Source: Microplitis mediator
Taxonomy: Eukaryota; Arthropoda; Insecta; Hymenoptera; Braconidae
Length of the DNA stretch: 64,000 nt
Reading direction: 5' to 3'
NCBI RefSeq assembly: GCF_029852145.1
Contig: NC_079974.1
Span: forward strand, 12,339,041 to 12,403,040
Made by a program: the position numbers and the translations under genes. The notes under the pieces were generated by a model, which ran no database searches, had not been told where the DNA came from, and saw only the letters and a program-made list of their open reading frames with translations. This document shows, one piece after another, positions 1-11,374 of this stretch. Position 1 is the first letter of the stretch, and every line of letters starts with the position of its first letter.

Positions 1-668
1 GTTTAAAAAATAACAAAGGATTTTTTAAAAAATCTAGTTTCGCAATTATTAAAAAAAATTTATTCCGCACATATCAACTGACTGGCAGTCAGCTGATTGC
101 CAACAGTTAAACGAACGGCTAAGAATTTTTTATCTAAAATTCAGTAGCGCAAAAAAAAATTTATTTTTCTCTTATCAACTGACTGGTAGTTAGCTGACTG
201 CCAACAGTTAAATGAACGGCTGAGGATTTTTTCTTTAAAAATCATGTCCCGCGAAAGAAAAAATTCATTTTTCTCTTATCAACTGACTGGTAGTCAGCTG
301 ACTGCCAACAATTAAACGAACGGCTGAGAATTTTTTATCTAAAATTCAGTAGCGCAAAAAAAAAAATTTATTTTGCTTTTATCAACTGACTGGCAGTCAG
401 CTGACCGCCAACAGTTTCGAAAAAAAACTGAGAATTTTTTAAAAATAAAAGTCCAGTCATACAAAAAAAAAATTATTTTGCTTTTATGAACTGACTGGTA
501 GTCAGATGACTGCCGACAGTTTGAGGATCATCTGAGGATTTTTCACAAGTCAAAGTTCAGTCATGCAAAAAAAAAATTATTCTGCTTTTATTAACTGACT
601 GCCGGCAGTTTAATGAAATGCTGAGGATTTTTTATAAAAATCTAGTTTCGCATAAATTGAAAACTAAA
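1..668 (+). repeat. Subterminal ~104 bp tandem repeat, left block
   Basis: About six monomers, each with a conserved core (tatcaactgactgg, then agtcagctgactgcc) followed by a variable A/T-rich part. Successive cores start near 73, 174 and 278, giving a spacing of 101-104 bp. The block begins with the same junction sequence (gtttaaaaaataacaaagga) seen near 36952, which fixes its place just inside an element end. Confidence 0.9.
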
Positions 669-1125
669 AATTTTTTGTTCTTATTGACTGATTGGCATGA
701 GGTGATAAGACGTTTGAAATTTTTTATTTATTTTCATCTCAGTCAAATTTCGCGACAGGTTGTTTTTTTTTCCATTCTATTATTAACTCACTTCTAGTAT
801 TATGTCGACAGCTAAGCCTCCATAGGACCATCGCCGATGTTGTTATTTTGTATAATTTTTATGAGTATTTCTTCAAATGCTACTGAGTATTTATTTGTAT
901 CTCTTTTACTCCTTACTGTTTGTTGCTTTCTTCAATATACTTTATTTAATTTTTTTTCTTGGAAATTTGACGCTGTGTCCAAGGCACTCGCTGTCTTTTT
1001 CTCGTTTCACTAATTTTTGTTTCTCTCTGTTCATCGTTTTTCACTTGTTTTCAAAATTTATCGATGCAAAGTATTAACAAACGTTAGTCTCTATTGAATA
1101 TTCAATAACTGCACTACTTTTCGCT
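669..1125 (+). other. Leader between tandem repeat and transposase fragment
   Basis: Unique AT-rich sequence inside the element, presumably the transposase promoter and 5' leader. A 66-codon Phe/Leu-rich open frame at 877-1077 has no recognisable features and looks accidental. No defined promoter motif could be assigned. Confidence 0.4.
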
Positions 1126-1656
1126 ATGCCTCGTGAAAATCAGTATTCTGCTTCGGATTATGCGGACATGATCATGTTGTACGGCGAGTGTCACTATAAC
1201 GCTAGGGATGCTTGTCGTGTGTATGCTGAACGTTACCCAAACCGTGCTCGTCATCCAAACCATCGCGTGATTCTCGGTGCTGCTCAACGTCTTTGGGATA
1301 CTGGGAATATTTTGCCAGCCCGCGTCGAGCGTGTAGGTCGTCCTCGAGACATACGTAATCTGCGTAATGAAGATCGTGTGGTTGACGCAGTGGAGAACGA
1401 TCCTCACACTAGTGTCCGCAAACTTGAGCGTCAGTTGCAGATTTCTCGTACGTCAATTAATCCTATAACTAAAGCGAGAGCATTGCATCCATTCCACGCA
1501 ACTAAAGTTCAAAAATTAGGACCTGGTGATTTTGAACAGCGGATAGCTTTTTGCAACCGTATTTTGGAGATGGTTGCCAATGATCCTGACTTTTTACAGC
1601 GTGTATTGTGGACAGACGAATCACTGACTACCAGTCAGTTGATAAGAGCAAAATAA
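1126..1656 (+). pseudogene. Tc1/mariner-like transposase, N-terminal half (DUF4817 + HTH), truncated by satellite
   Basis: A 176-codon frame starting at an ATG. Residues ~6-60 match the DUF4817 pattern common in insect Tc1/mariner-type transposases (YADMIMLYGE, then AERYPNR). Residues ~70-115 form a second helix-turn-helix-like segment with a GRPRD linker. Residues ~135-165 resemble the start of the DDE/D catalytic domain (RIAFCNRILEM, then VLWTDES with the expected first catalytic Asp). Immediately after WTDES the frame enters the tandem repeat: the last nine residues are satellite-encoded and end at a stop. The second and third catalytic acidic residues are absent, so the product could at most bind DNA. 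The protein would normally recognise the element's inverted ends. The family call is by motif only; no search was run. Confidence 0.8.
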
Positions 1657-2965
1657 TTTTTTTTTTGCGGGACTGAATTTTAGATAAAAAATTCCCAGCC
1701 GTTTGTTTAACTGTTGGCAGTCAGCTGACTACCAGTCAGTTGATAAGTGCAAAATAAATTTTTTTTTTGCGCTACTGAATTTTAGATAAAAAATTCTCAG
1801 CAGTTCGTTTAATTGTTGGCAGTCAGCTGACTACCAGTCAGTCGATAAGAAAAAAATAATTTTTTTTTCGCGGGACTGAATTTTAGATAAAAAATTCCCA
1901 GCCGTTCGTTTAACTGTTGGCAGTCAGCTGACTACCAGTCAGTTGATAAGAGAAAAATAAATTTTTTCTTTCGCGGGACATGATTTTTAAAGAAAAAATC
2001 CTCAGCCGTTCATTTAACTGTTGGCAGTCAGCTGACTACCAGTCAGTTGATAAGAGCAAAATAAATTTTTTTTTTGCGCTACTGAATTTTAGATAAAAAA
2101 TTCTCAGCCGTTCGTTTAATTGTTGGCAGTCAGCTGACTACCAGTCAGTTGATAAGAGCAAAATAATTTTTTTTTTTGCGGAGTTGAATTTTAGATAAAA
2201 AATTCCCAGCCGTTCGTTTAACTGTTGGCAGTCAGCTGACTACCAGTCAGTTGATAAGAGAAAAATAAATTTTTTCTTTCGCGGGACATGATTTTTAAAG
2301 AAAATATCCTCAGCCGTTCATTTAACTGTTGGCAGTCAGCTGACTACCAGTTAGTTGATAAGAGAAAAATAAATTTTTTTTTTGCGCTACTGAATTTTAG
2401 ATAAAAAATTCTCAGCCGTTCGTTTATCTGTTGGCAGTCAGCTGACTACCAGTCAGTTGATAAGAGCAAAATAATTTTTTTTTGCGGGACTGGACTTTTA
2501 TTTTTAAAAAATTCTCAGTTCTTTTCGAAACTGTTGGCAGTCAGCTGACTACCAGTCAGTTGATAAGAGAAAAATAAATTTCTTCTTTCGCGGGACATGA
2601 TTTTTAAAGAAAAAATCCTCAGCCGTTCATTTAACTGTTGGCAGTCAGCTGACTACCAGTCAGTTGATAAGAGCAAAATAAATTTTTTCTTTTGCGGGAC
2701 ATGATTTTCAAAGAAAAAATTCTCAGCCGTTCATTTAACTGTTGGCAGTCAGCTAACTACCAGTCAGTTGATAAGAAAAAAATAAATTTTTTTTTTGCGC
2801 TACTGAATTTCAGATGAAAAATTCTCAGCCGTTCGTTTAACTGTTGGCAATCAGCTGACTGCCAGTCAGTTGATATGTGCGGAATAATTTTTTTTTAATA
2901 ATTGCGAAACTAGATTTTTTTTAAAAAATCCTTTGTTATTTTTTAAACTGGTAGCAGTCAGCTGA
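1622..2965 (-). repeat. Subterminal ~104 bp tandem repeat, right block (inverted)
   Basis: About 13 monomers of the same repeat as 1-668 in reverse orientation (agtcagctgactaccagtca, then gttgataagag). It starts inside the transposase frame and ends against the unique terminal segment. The inverted arrangement makes these blocks inner parts of the element's terminal inverted repeats. Confidence 0.9.
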
Positions 2966-3304
2966 CCGTTTGTCAGTTAATAACAAAATAAAAATTCGTT
3001 TTTTCCGCAGGACTCGATTTTTGCGAAGAGATCAAAAATTATATAATTAAAATTTCCATTCGCGTGCATCTCGCGTTGTAAAAGCCGCTGAACGACCGCC
3101 GAGCGCTCACGCATTGAAGCTTCCCCCAGACTGTTCAACCCACTTTACTGGTTCGCGCTAATGCTCTCTTCTGATTGGCTACCTTTTTTAATTAATAACA
3201 ATTTACCTGTTCGTCAGGTGAAAAAACGGCAGAGGACTTTTCGTCCCAGAATTTCGTCCTCTATCCGGCCTTATAATTTGGGCCGGAACTTTTGGGACAC
3301 CCTG
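2966..3304 (-). repeat. Unique terminal part of the inverted repeat
   Basis: About 340 bp nearly identical, in inverted orientation, to 36596-36924. It contains a GC-richer stretch near 3060-3140, unlike the surroundings, and ends ...GGGACACCCTG. Near-identity with the other copy indicates recent common ancestry of the two elements. Confidence 0.85.
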
Positions 3305-4398
3305 TATACATATGTATGTATATGGGGCATTTCACAACAAATCAGACGGTTTCAAAAATTGATTTTTCCGATTTCCTTAATTTTTTTGTATTTTTTAGTA
3401 TTTCTCGAAAGAGGCTTCCTGGTAAATTTTGAGATTTTTCCGATCAATGGTTCGAAAAATATTGAATTTTAAAAAAAACCGCTTTTTTATGGTTTTTCGA
3501 TCATAACTTTCGTAATAATGGTCGAAATTCAATGGTTTTTTTTTCAAAATTTTCGTTTTTAGATGGCCTTGATAGGAAAAAATACAAAACAAATATACAA
3601 AATGTTTTTGATCGAGATATTTGAATTATACGTTTTCAACCGTGTTTTTAAAAAAAGATGTATCCTTCGATTTTCTTGAAAATTTTCTATCTTAAACTTC
3701 TATCCATTTCGCAACTTTTAAGCCCGGTCCGGTGTGGGCCTTCCATAATTACTATTTTATTTAGATTTTTGAAAATAGAAAAAATGTTTTTTTCGCTATG
3801 AATTATTATCAATACCGATTTTTGACATTGTAAACTTGTTTTTCTTGTATATTATAAATTGATTTCGATATTTTTTTGTTCTGAGTAGGGATTTAAAAGC
3901 AGTAAGTAAAAGTTAATGCTATTTATGAGCAGTTATAATAAATGTTTTTATTTATTAAGAAGCAACTATTTCGAAGCAAAAGAAACATTGGTTTTGCTAT
4001 ATAATACAGCTAAGACCATAACAGGAGCTCATAAATTCCATATAATTATTCGAACAAGCTACGAAACTGTATTACAAACGTTTTTAATTATTTTCGTATT
4101 CTTTCGAAAATTTTACATTACCGATTGTTTTATAAACTGGAGTACTCATGAGCAAATATAGCTCCGTCGCTTTTTCGAAGAATTATATGGAATTTTTGAG
4201 CTCCTGTAATGGTCTTAGCTTTATTGTATAGCAAATCTAATGTTTGTTTTGCTTCGAAATAGTTGCTTTTTAATAAATAAAAACATTTATTATAACTGCT
4301 TATAAATAGCATTAACTTTCACTTACTGCTTTTAAATCCTCACTCAGAACAAAAAAATATCGAAATCAATTTATAATATGCAAGAAAAACAAGTGTAC

Positions 4399-5888
4399 TG
4401 TTATGTCCGACTATTATTTAATTAATATTTGGTTAAATGTTTTATTCAAGCCTTATTTTATTTTATTTTAGGGATACGTTTCGATGTAAGTTTTCTTTTA
4501 ATTCTTAGGGTACTAAAAATGAGTTATAGAATGTGCGAATTGATACATACGATTTGGAATTTATAGCGTCCTTTTTCCAATTAAATTTTTGAGGCCGATG
4601 GAAAATTTGTTAAAGAATTTTAAAGATAAAATAGTCACTTATAAACTTCCTACCTTTGCTGTGATAATTCTCGTTGATTATTTTTCCCCTTTTGAAGACT
4701 CCTTCGTAGTAGGCCCTTGGACTCCTGAGATGTGTTCCTTGAACTGGTTGACGATTTCTCTTTCTCTCGTGCAAGCGATAACCCGGCGAGGAAGGGTGAT
4801 CAATATTAACTAACTTAATTTTAATTAATGAAGCACAGAAACAGTCTTTCACTTTTTCTTTCCTTTTATTCAACTATTAAACTTTAATTGCTTACAAACC
4901 AAAAATACCTTTAATTTTTCTTAGTAGAAATTAGAGATGATACTCTTTAAAGGCTTTTATTTTTATGCATAAACATTTGTTACACTTAAGTATACACTGA
5001 TATTTTCTTATTCTTTATTAGATTAGTTTTGTGTTTTAATGGAATAAAATTCCTTTAATTTTCCCAAAGGAATTAGAGATGATACTCTTTAAAGGTTATT
5101 TCTTTTATTTTCCCGCATGTATTCACTGTTAGTTACAATATCTGGTTTTCAATTTTCAATGCACTAAACGGTGCTATTAACACTTAACTACGGACTCACA
5201 ACCGATAACACTTTTTCTTTGTTTAACTTTTTTTTTCTTTAAAGATTTTTCTTCGCGATGCGATTTTATTTTTCTCTCTTGGAGCGGTATATTTTATATA
5301 GATATATATATATTTCTTTATTTCACTGCTATAACTTTTCTTTACTTTGTTTTGTATTTTTTTTTATAAAAGCGACGTGGTCGGTTTTATTTTATTTGTA
5401 TATAATGGTTTGCGAATTTTATTTCCTGAATAAAATTTTCCGCGGTTTGTTTTTTTTCGAAAGATACTATGTACCAAATTGCGACTCTTTGTTGAAAACT
5501 TTGAATTCAACTAGTGACCGGAAAGCAAGCCTGTGCTCGGTAGAGTGATTTGCTCTTGAAAAATTTTGTAGATGCAACCATGGGGGTCCGAGTTTGGAAA
5601 AGAGGGGGTTTTCTGGTGAGGTGCATCATATAAGATGTCCCGTTGACGCAAATCAATTTAAGTCAATGCTAGTTGTGGGTGTTACCACGCATTAGAATAA
5701 TTGTTGTAAAAAGTAAGTGGGGAACTTAAGAAGGATAAGGGAATGAAAGACAGAAGAAAGAAATCTGGTATGACGTTCTGTATCGCTCAATTGAACCCAT
5801 CCTGGTTTCTCTTATGAGAAAATGGAATATTTATTCCCTAGGAGTGTTCAACATGAGTTTGAAAAAGTTTGCGAAGTCGGACATAACA
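4399..5888 (+). mobile_element. Solo LTR, 1490 bp, GTAC target duplication
   Basis: Starts TGTTATGTCCGAC and ends with its inverse GTCGGACATAACA (TG...CA). It is flanked by GTAC on both sides (4395-4398, 5889-5892) and interrupts an otherwise continuous palindrome. No coding region is present. The start and end resemble the solo LTR at 11375-12785, so both belong to one LTR-retrotransposon superfamily whose internal region is not in the window. The orientation is arbitrary. It contains two imperfect hairpins (see 4908-5095). Confidence 0.8.
4908..5095 (+). repeat. Two hairpin repeats within solo LTR
   Basis: Copies at 4908-4953 and 5052-5095 both start CCTTTAA and end TTTAAAGG (outer stem), and share the bulge-like segment AGAGATGATACTC. 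The inner stems differ but remain paired: TTTCT-TAGT-AGAAA in the first, TTCC-CAAA-GGAA in the second. Spacing is 144 bp. Confidence 0.6.
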
Positions 5889-6400
5889 GTACAATGTCAA
5901 AAATCGGTATTGATAATAATTTATAGCGAAAAAAACATTTTTTCAATTTTCAAAAATCTAAATAAAATAGTAATTACGGAAGGCCCACTACCGGACCGGG
6001 CTTAAGAGTTGCAAAATGGATAGATGTTTAAGATAGAAAATTTTCAAGAAAATCGAAGGATCCATCTTTTTTTAAAAACACGGTTGAAAACTTATAATTC
6101 AAATATCTCGATTAGAAACATTTCGTATATTTGTTTTGTATTTTTTCTATAAAGGCCATTCAAAAACGAAAATTTTGAAAAAAAATCCATTGAATTTCGA
6201 CCATTATTACGAAAGTTGTGATCAAAAAACCATAAAAAAAGCGGTTTTTTTAAAAGTTTAATATTTTTTGAACCATTGATCAAAAAAATCTCTAAATTTA
6301 CCAGGAAGCCTCTTTTGAGGGGTACTAAAAAATACAAAAAAATTAAGGAAATCGAAAAAATTTATTTTTGAAACCGTCCGATTTGGCGTAGAATGCCCCA

Positions 6401-7046
6401 TATATTACATATTGTGACAATTTTAATATTATTGTAATTCGACTATCAATGAAAATTAAATCCCTATAGCTTAAAACATGTTCAAAAGTTTCGGCAATAA
6501 TTTAAATATATAAACTCATATCGATTTATATATAGATATATATAAGTTTGTAGATAAAAATACTCGATTATATCTGTCTCATAAATTCTATTGTAATTTA
6601 TGTACACAAGCAAATTCATCATTTGGAGCATTATTTACGTTGGATGTATCAATTCTATCATTCGAGTTAGTAATCCCACAAACTGTTAATATCTACAAGT
6701 GCATAGCAGGCTAGATGAGCAGACTACAATCCAGTGATAACCAAAGTTAAACAGCATCGACTTGGGACATTAAATAGATCGGTGATTTCTTAGTGGAATA
6801 GCAGTTAACCGATAGTTAATGTGATTTTTTTTTTTTTCATTTAAATATCACTGACTTTTATATTAATGAAGACAATAAATCCCAATTTAATCACTTGATT
6901 AATAATAATTTACAGATATTTTAAATGAGATCTTATGAATTACTATTTGTTCATGCATGATTATATATAATATTATATATGGTTACACATGATCAGATCC
7001 GGCTAATTTTCAGATCTGATTATTAAAAGAATCATATATAATTATA
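6401..7046 (+). repeat. Left long inverted flank of the large element
   Basis: Matches ~23533-24090 in reverse complement, with a ~120 bp segment near 6570-6690 that has no counterpart on the right. Diagnostic shared segments include atgcatagcaggctagatga-like sequence near 6700 and 23885, and the cagatctgattat region near 7010 and 23580. Confidence 0.75.
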
Positions 7047-7052
7047 CAATAT

Positions 7053-7331
7053 TGTAACGAATGTGAAACTGATCTTTTAAATATTTGAATAGCTAGAAAA
7101 CAAATGCCTTCTTCTCTTGTTTTATAGATACGCGACAAAAGTCAGTCAGTCTTATATTGACAGTTAAACAGCAAACATTGTATCTCAATAAACTATATAT
7201 TGCTCTTGCTTTCTTTTACTGCTGTTAATTGTGGTGTTATTATTTCTAATATAAGTGTGCTATCATTGTAGTGTATAAGTGATATTAATTTAAGATACCA
7301 ATCACTACACCATTATTTTTCATCGGTTACA
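7053..7331 (+). mobile_element. Possible short solo LTR
   Basis: A 279 bp segment beginning TGTAACG and ending GGTTACA, with an AATAAA-like signal near 7187 and CTATATAT next to it. The terminal inverse is typical of Gypsy-type LTRs. No target duplication is visible, so it could be a chance arrangement or a truncated copy. Confidence 0.35.
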
Positions 7332-7870
7332 CATCTCGAAATTATCAACTTTCAAATGTGTAATTTAAAACCTATTTTTCTCAAGATCGATAGGCTTTTG
7401 GTTTTAAAACTTAAATAATTTTATTCAAAATATTCTCAACATTAATGGAATTTTTTTACAACAATTTATCAAAAAACATTGTTTTTATTTTTATGGGCTT
7501 CGATGTCACTTTTTTCATCTTCGTCGTCACTTTTTTCATCGTCGATGTCACTTTCATTATCCTCATCATCTTCTTCATCGTCATAATCTTCATCATTTTC
7601 GTCATCCATATCTTCACTGGCAATGATTGTTCTGTATTGTTTTTTATCTAAAATATATAAGATTTACTTTATTTTTCATGCTCCGCTTTTTATATTTTTA
7701 GTTGACATTTTCATATCATACCAATCTTTTTAGGAATGTTTATTTTCTTTTTTCCTGATGATTTGCGAACATTGCTTGCACGGTCATTAATGCTTTTATA
7801 AATTTTTCTTTCGTTACTGAACAATCAATCGTTTTAACCCAACCTAAACATATGAAATTATATTTATTAA

Positions 7871-7970
7871 CAAAACGATTCATTCATTGATGAATGTATA
7901 TGTATATAGTATTAAAATTGAATCGTTTGAAATTGTTTTGAATCATTTCTAATCGTTTTGAATCGTTTCA
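7871..7970. repeat. Short AATCGTTT-rich direct and inverted repeats
   Basis: Several copies of gaatcgttt or its near relatives follow an inverted aaacgattcattcat. It lies within a presumed intron of the broken BEN gene. No function is suggested. Confidence 0.35.
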
Positions 7971-10161
7971 TTTAATCGGGGATTATTCCTTTGCTCGGAA
8001 TGAATGCCAGAAAGATCTCTTTTTGACATCCAAAAGATACCATAATATTTTAGATAACTTTTATGATACCAATAAGATGACTTTCTAATTTTCATACCGA
8101 GGAGGTAATGATAAAGCTACTAAAAGCGTATTAATAATATAAAATTATTATTACGGTAAAGTCCGAAAAATAATTTTTTATTAATTCCTGGACGTTTTGA
8201 TGACCTGCTCCCTTTGGCCGGGAAATTTTTTATTTCTGCACCATAAACTTCATTCACTGTTATAGTAACAATGACGTGCCAATTATTTCCGGCGAATTCC
8301 TCAATTTCATATCTGGTTTTATTATTTATATAAAATGATGATCCCGGTGAAATTTCAACTTGAAAGTAATTATCCATAAATTTTTTTTTTATTTTACGAA
8401 TGTTAGAGACCTTAGCGATTTCAGCACCACCACGGAAGATCCGCAGAAACTTTATGTTTAGTTCGGATTTCCACCAGGTCACTAAACCACTAAGACCACG
8501 TAATGAGTGCTCTTACTTTATTGACATTTTTTTCAAAATAATCCACTGGAATCTGTAATAATTTTGAAAATTAATTATCATCAGATATATAGATTATTGT
8601 TGATGTTAATAGAATAAATTGAAAATAAAATTGTAAAATCCGAATATAAGAACATTTAGGTGACTTTTTCTTAAAATCGTTAATTTTTTTGGAAATTACA
8701 ATATCAAAATATAATCGAAAAGTAATTATAAAACTGTTAGAGTAAAATTTTTAAAGAACAATTTCTGTTTATATAGAATATATAGAATAAATAATTGTAA
8801 AAGACAACTTTACTGTAAATTTTTTTTTTTTTAGAAGACTCTTGATGATTTTCGTTGTAGTTTCGTCGTAGATTAATCGCAAGATCTTCCACAAATTCGA
8901 CAATTTCTAATGAAACTAATTAAATCATTATTAATTATTCAAAATTTTTATACACAGTTGAAAAATTTGGGTTAAATTTAACAGAAATCACACGTCCCAA
9001 ACGATGCACTCAATTTTTTTTGTTTATTAAACACATTATACTTGTGTCAAACAATAATAGAGGTTTAAAACTTGTTGACATCAGAAAAAACATTCAACTT
9101 TAGTTAAATTTACACTTGATGATGCCGAATAGTTGACATAAAATATTTAACGATTGAATTTTTATACACAAGAACACAAAATTTTTACCTGTGTAGTGTA
9201 CATCAGTATATAATAACCTTAAGAATTATTTTTACCTTCTTTCGAGATTAATTCACTAAACACGTTCGTCATTTTGTTCGGTGTAACTACTGAATTAAGT
9301 TCTGATTCATCTTTTTGAAATCCAGAATGAGAGGAACTAGCACGACTGTTATTATTCCGTCCGGTTATCGTTTCATGCTCACTAACATTCGTAGACGTGG
9401 TTTCCTTCTTCTCATGGCTAGCGGATTTATCAAAGTTTCCTAAATTTATTACTTGACAACTTTGTTTCGTTTGGACAGTTGATGGAAACTCGTATACATC
9501 TTTCTGACTACTTTCCTGTGCAATATTGGTTTCTACAGGCAAGTAAGTTGGTACTGGGATAGAAGAGCTAGAAGTTCAATTATTTGTGCTAGATTACAAG
9601 AAGATAGAATTTGAGAAGGTAGTAGTACTGAGCTAGAAGAAGCCAGAAGTTCAGTAGTTTGTGTTGGCTTAGATGAAGCTAGAAGTGTAGAAGTTTGTAG
9701 TGGGTTAGAAAAATTCATAAATTGATTTGATACAGGGTCCAAAGAAGTCGAACGTTGAAAAGCTGGTACGAAGTCAGAAGTTATCAATGAACTTGATGAA
9801 TGATTAGTCTGGTTCAAAAGCTGATTTTCATAACCAAATGGAAAAATTTTGCTTAGAACAGGCTTTTGGTTCATAATTTTTCACTCAATTTTTTTTTTGT
9901 TAGATATTTTGATACCGTCTTGTAATTTTAAATTTTCTTTTAATTAATTTTTTTTATTTATAACATCAGCGGAAAATATCTTGTCAGATTGTGTTGTTAT
10001 TTCACCATTAGTATTTACAATAATTTTTCTTAAAGTTTCTTCATTAGCTTAAAAATTAGAAAATCATATGAATTTCTGTTCAAGTTATGTTGATAGAAAA
10101 TTTTATGGTTCACGAATAAAATAATAAAATGTAATTATATTTGAATAAATGTATTAAAAAA

Positions 10162-10850
10162 ATATATGAATCGTTTATTTGAGAAACCCCATAAATTATG
10201 TTTTTAACGAAATTTTTTTTTTTTTGCATTTTTTGATTCTTTGGATGTCCCTCCATAGAAATCAATCAAAATATGCATCAAATCAGCGCGTAAAAAAACA
10301 TTAACGGGGAGACAACAATTTCATTTAATTGAGAAACCCCATAAGTCAATGACTCAAATAAACGTATGCAGTTTTAGTTTTACAGAAATAATTTTTTTTT
10401 TTAATTTAAATTTCGCGCTTTTTTTGGGAAATTAATTTCAAATGTTGTTTGATTGTTGACTGCTATATGACTAATTGAAATGTTTAAATTAATTATAATT
10501 ATTTGTATTTTCTGAGTTTCAGAGTTCAAATACATATTTAATACTTCATTTTATCAGTGCAATAAATGATTTGAGTGGAAACATTTAAAAAAACAATGAT
10601 TTTATAACTTTTTCTCTGTTTGGTTGAGAAACCCCATAAGTCAATCAACTTTAAATAATTTTTTTAAGTAATTTCCGTTAAAAAATTAAATTTTTCTTGT
10701 TGGAATTCTTTTCAGAGACGCTAACATTATTGCATTCAATTATTTATTTATCGTTTTAATGTCAAGTTTTTACAAAAAAAATTTTTTTGTGATTCCTGAA
10801 AATTGTGTTTTCTTGACTTACGGGGTTTCTCAAATAAACGATTCATATAT
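10162..10850. mobile_element. MITE-like element with 'GAGAAACCCC' ends and internal copies
   Basis: Inverted ends ATATATGAATCGTTTATTTG...(followed by AGAAACCCC) at 10162-10190 and 10822-10850. The segment TTGAGAAACCCCATAAGTCAA also occurs internally in direct orientation near 10333 and 10623. No ORF. It sits within the degenerate BEN gene. Target duplication is unclear because both flanks are TA-rich. Confidence 0.6.
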
Positions 10851-11374
10851 AAAATAAAAAAAAAAAAAATAAAAAAATAAAAAGTATATATACACCAATG
10901 AATTAATATTGTGATTAAAGTTAAATTTATCTTATTTTGTTTTTATTTTATTATGTAAAGGTAGAATTTTGAAAATTGATGTTTTTTTGTATAGAATCAT
11001 AAACTATAATTTTTTGGATGCATCCGAAAATTCGACATTTTTATGAAGAAAAACAAAGATTCACTTTATTGATAAAAAACCTTTTTACAATTTAATTATT
11101 ATCAAACTAATGTGACTTACTGTTCATAGTTAAAACTTTCATTTTTGATTTACATGACTTTTTAGTAGTGTTGTCTTTCCACAATAGTTCACCTTCGGCA
11201 TGTAATTGTCGGTATTTTTTAGGTATTTTTATTAACAGTATAACATCAGTTTTAGCAGTATCACTTCACTATATTAATGCATATTTTCTTCTTCGAACTT
11301 GGCTCATCGCAAAATTTTTTTTTATTTTATATCCAATATCTTGCGCAACTGTAATTAAAAAATTGTCAATATGG

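Larger units (their letters stand above)
1..3304 (+). mobile_element. Tc1/mariner-like element with satellite-built inverted ends (left terminus outside window)
   Basis: The right terminus is CACCCTG at 3304 followed by TA. The last ~340 bp (2966-3304) are repeated in inverted orientation at 36596-36924, which starts CAGGGTGTCCCA. Inward of the terminus lies a ~104 bp tandem repeat in one orientation (1622-2965), then a transposase fragment (1126-1656), then the same tandem repeat in the opposite orientation (1-668). Base 1 corresponds to a point about 355 bp inside the matching terminus at 36596, so the left end should lie only a few hundred bases outside the window. TA target preference, the CAGGGTG-type end and the transposase family point to the IS630/Tc1/mariner group. 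It cannot move by itself because the transposase is cut. Confidence 0.75.
3323..6400. mobile_element. Fold-back (palindromic) element split by a solo LTR
   Basis: Ends TGGGGCATT and AATGCCCCA are flanked by TA (3321-3322 and 6401-6402). The left arm (3323 to about 4100) is the reverse complement of the right arm, continuing on both sides of the solo LTR at 4399-5888, so before that insertion it was a ~1.58 kb palindrome. Removing the element and one TA gives gtatgtatatattacat, exactly the sequence at the matching place in the right inverted flank (about 24081-24097, reverse complement). It therefore inserted into the left end of the large element. Mirror-image ORFs at 3916-4161 and 4130-4312 only reflect the palindrome. 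Probably a non-autonomous TA-targeting element. Confidence 0.8.
7470..11307 (-). pseudogene. Degenerate BEN-domain gene of the large transposon
   Basis: Exon-like pieces on the minus strand follow the plan of the intact BEN gene at 42387-44740. The first (11307 down to 11121) starts MSQVRRRKYALI, hits two stops (TAG TGA) where the other gene has Lys-Trp, continues with a W-K-D-x-T-T-K segment like the W-H-D-T-T-K of the homologue, and ends at a good donor (AACA|gtaagt). A Ser/Thr-rich linker follows in two frames (9874-9533 and 9542-9219, overlapping by 10 nt, so frameshifted). A BEN-like segment lies at 8482-8120 (VYGAEIKNFPAKGSRSSKRP) and continues near 7860-7750 across a frameshift. A strongly Asp/Glu-rich tail lies at about 7650-7472. 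BEN domains bind DNA or chromatin. Too decayed to be functional; homology is by eye. Confidence 0.5.

Noticed and set aside
877..1077. 66-codon hydrophobic ORF upstream of the transposase
   Set aside because: T-rich sequence; Phe/Leu bias is explained by base composition.
3916..4312. Two similar ORFs on opposite strands (81 and 60 codons)
   Set aside because: They are mirror images produced by the palindrome of the fold-back element.
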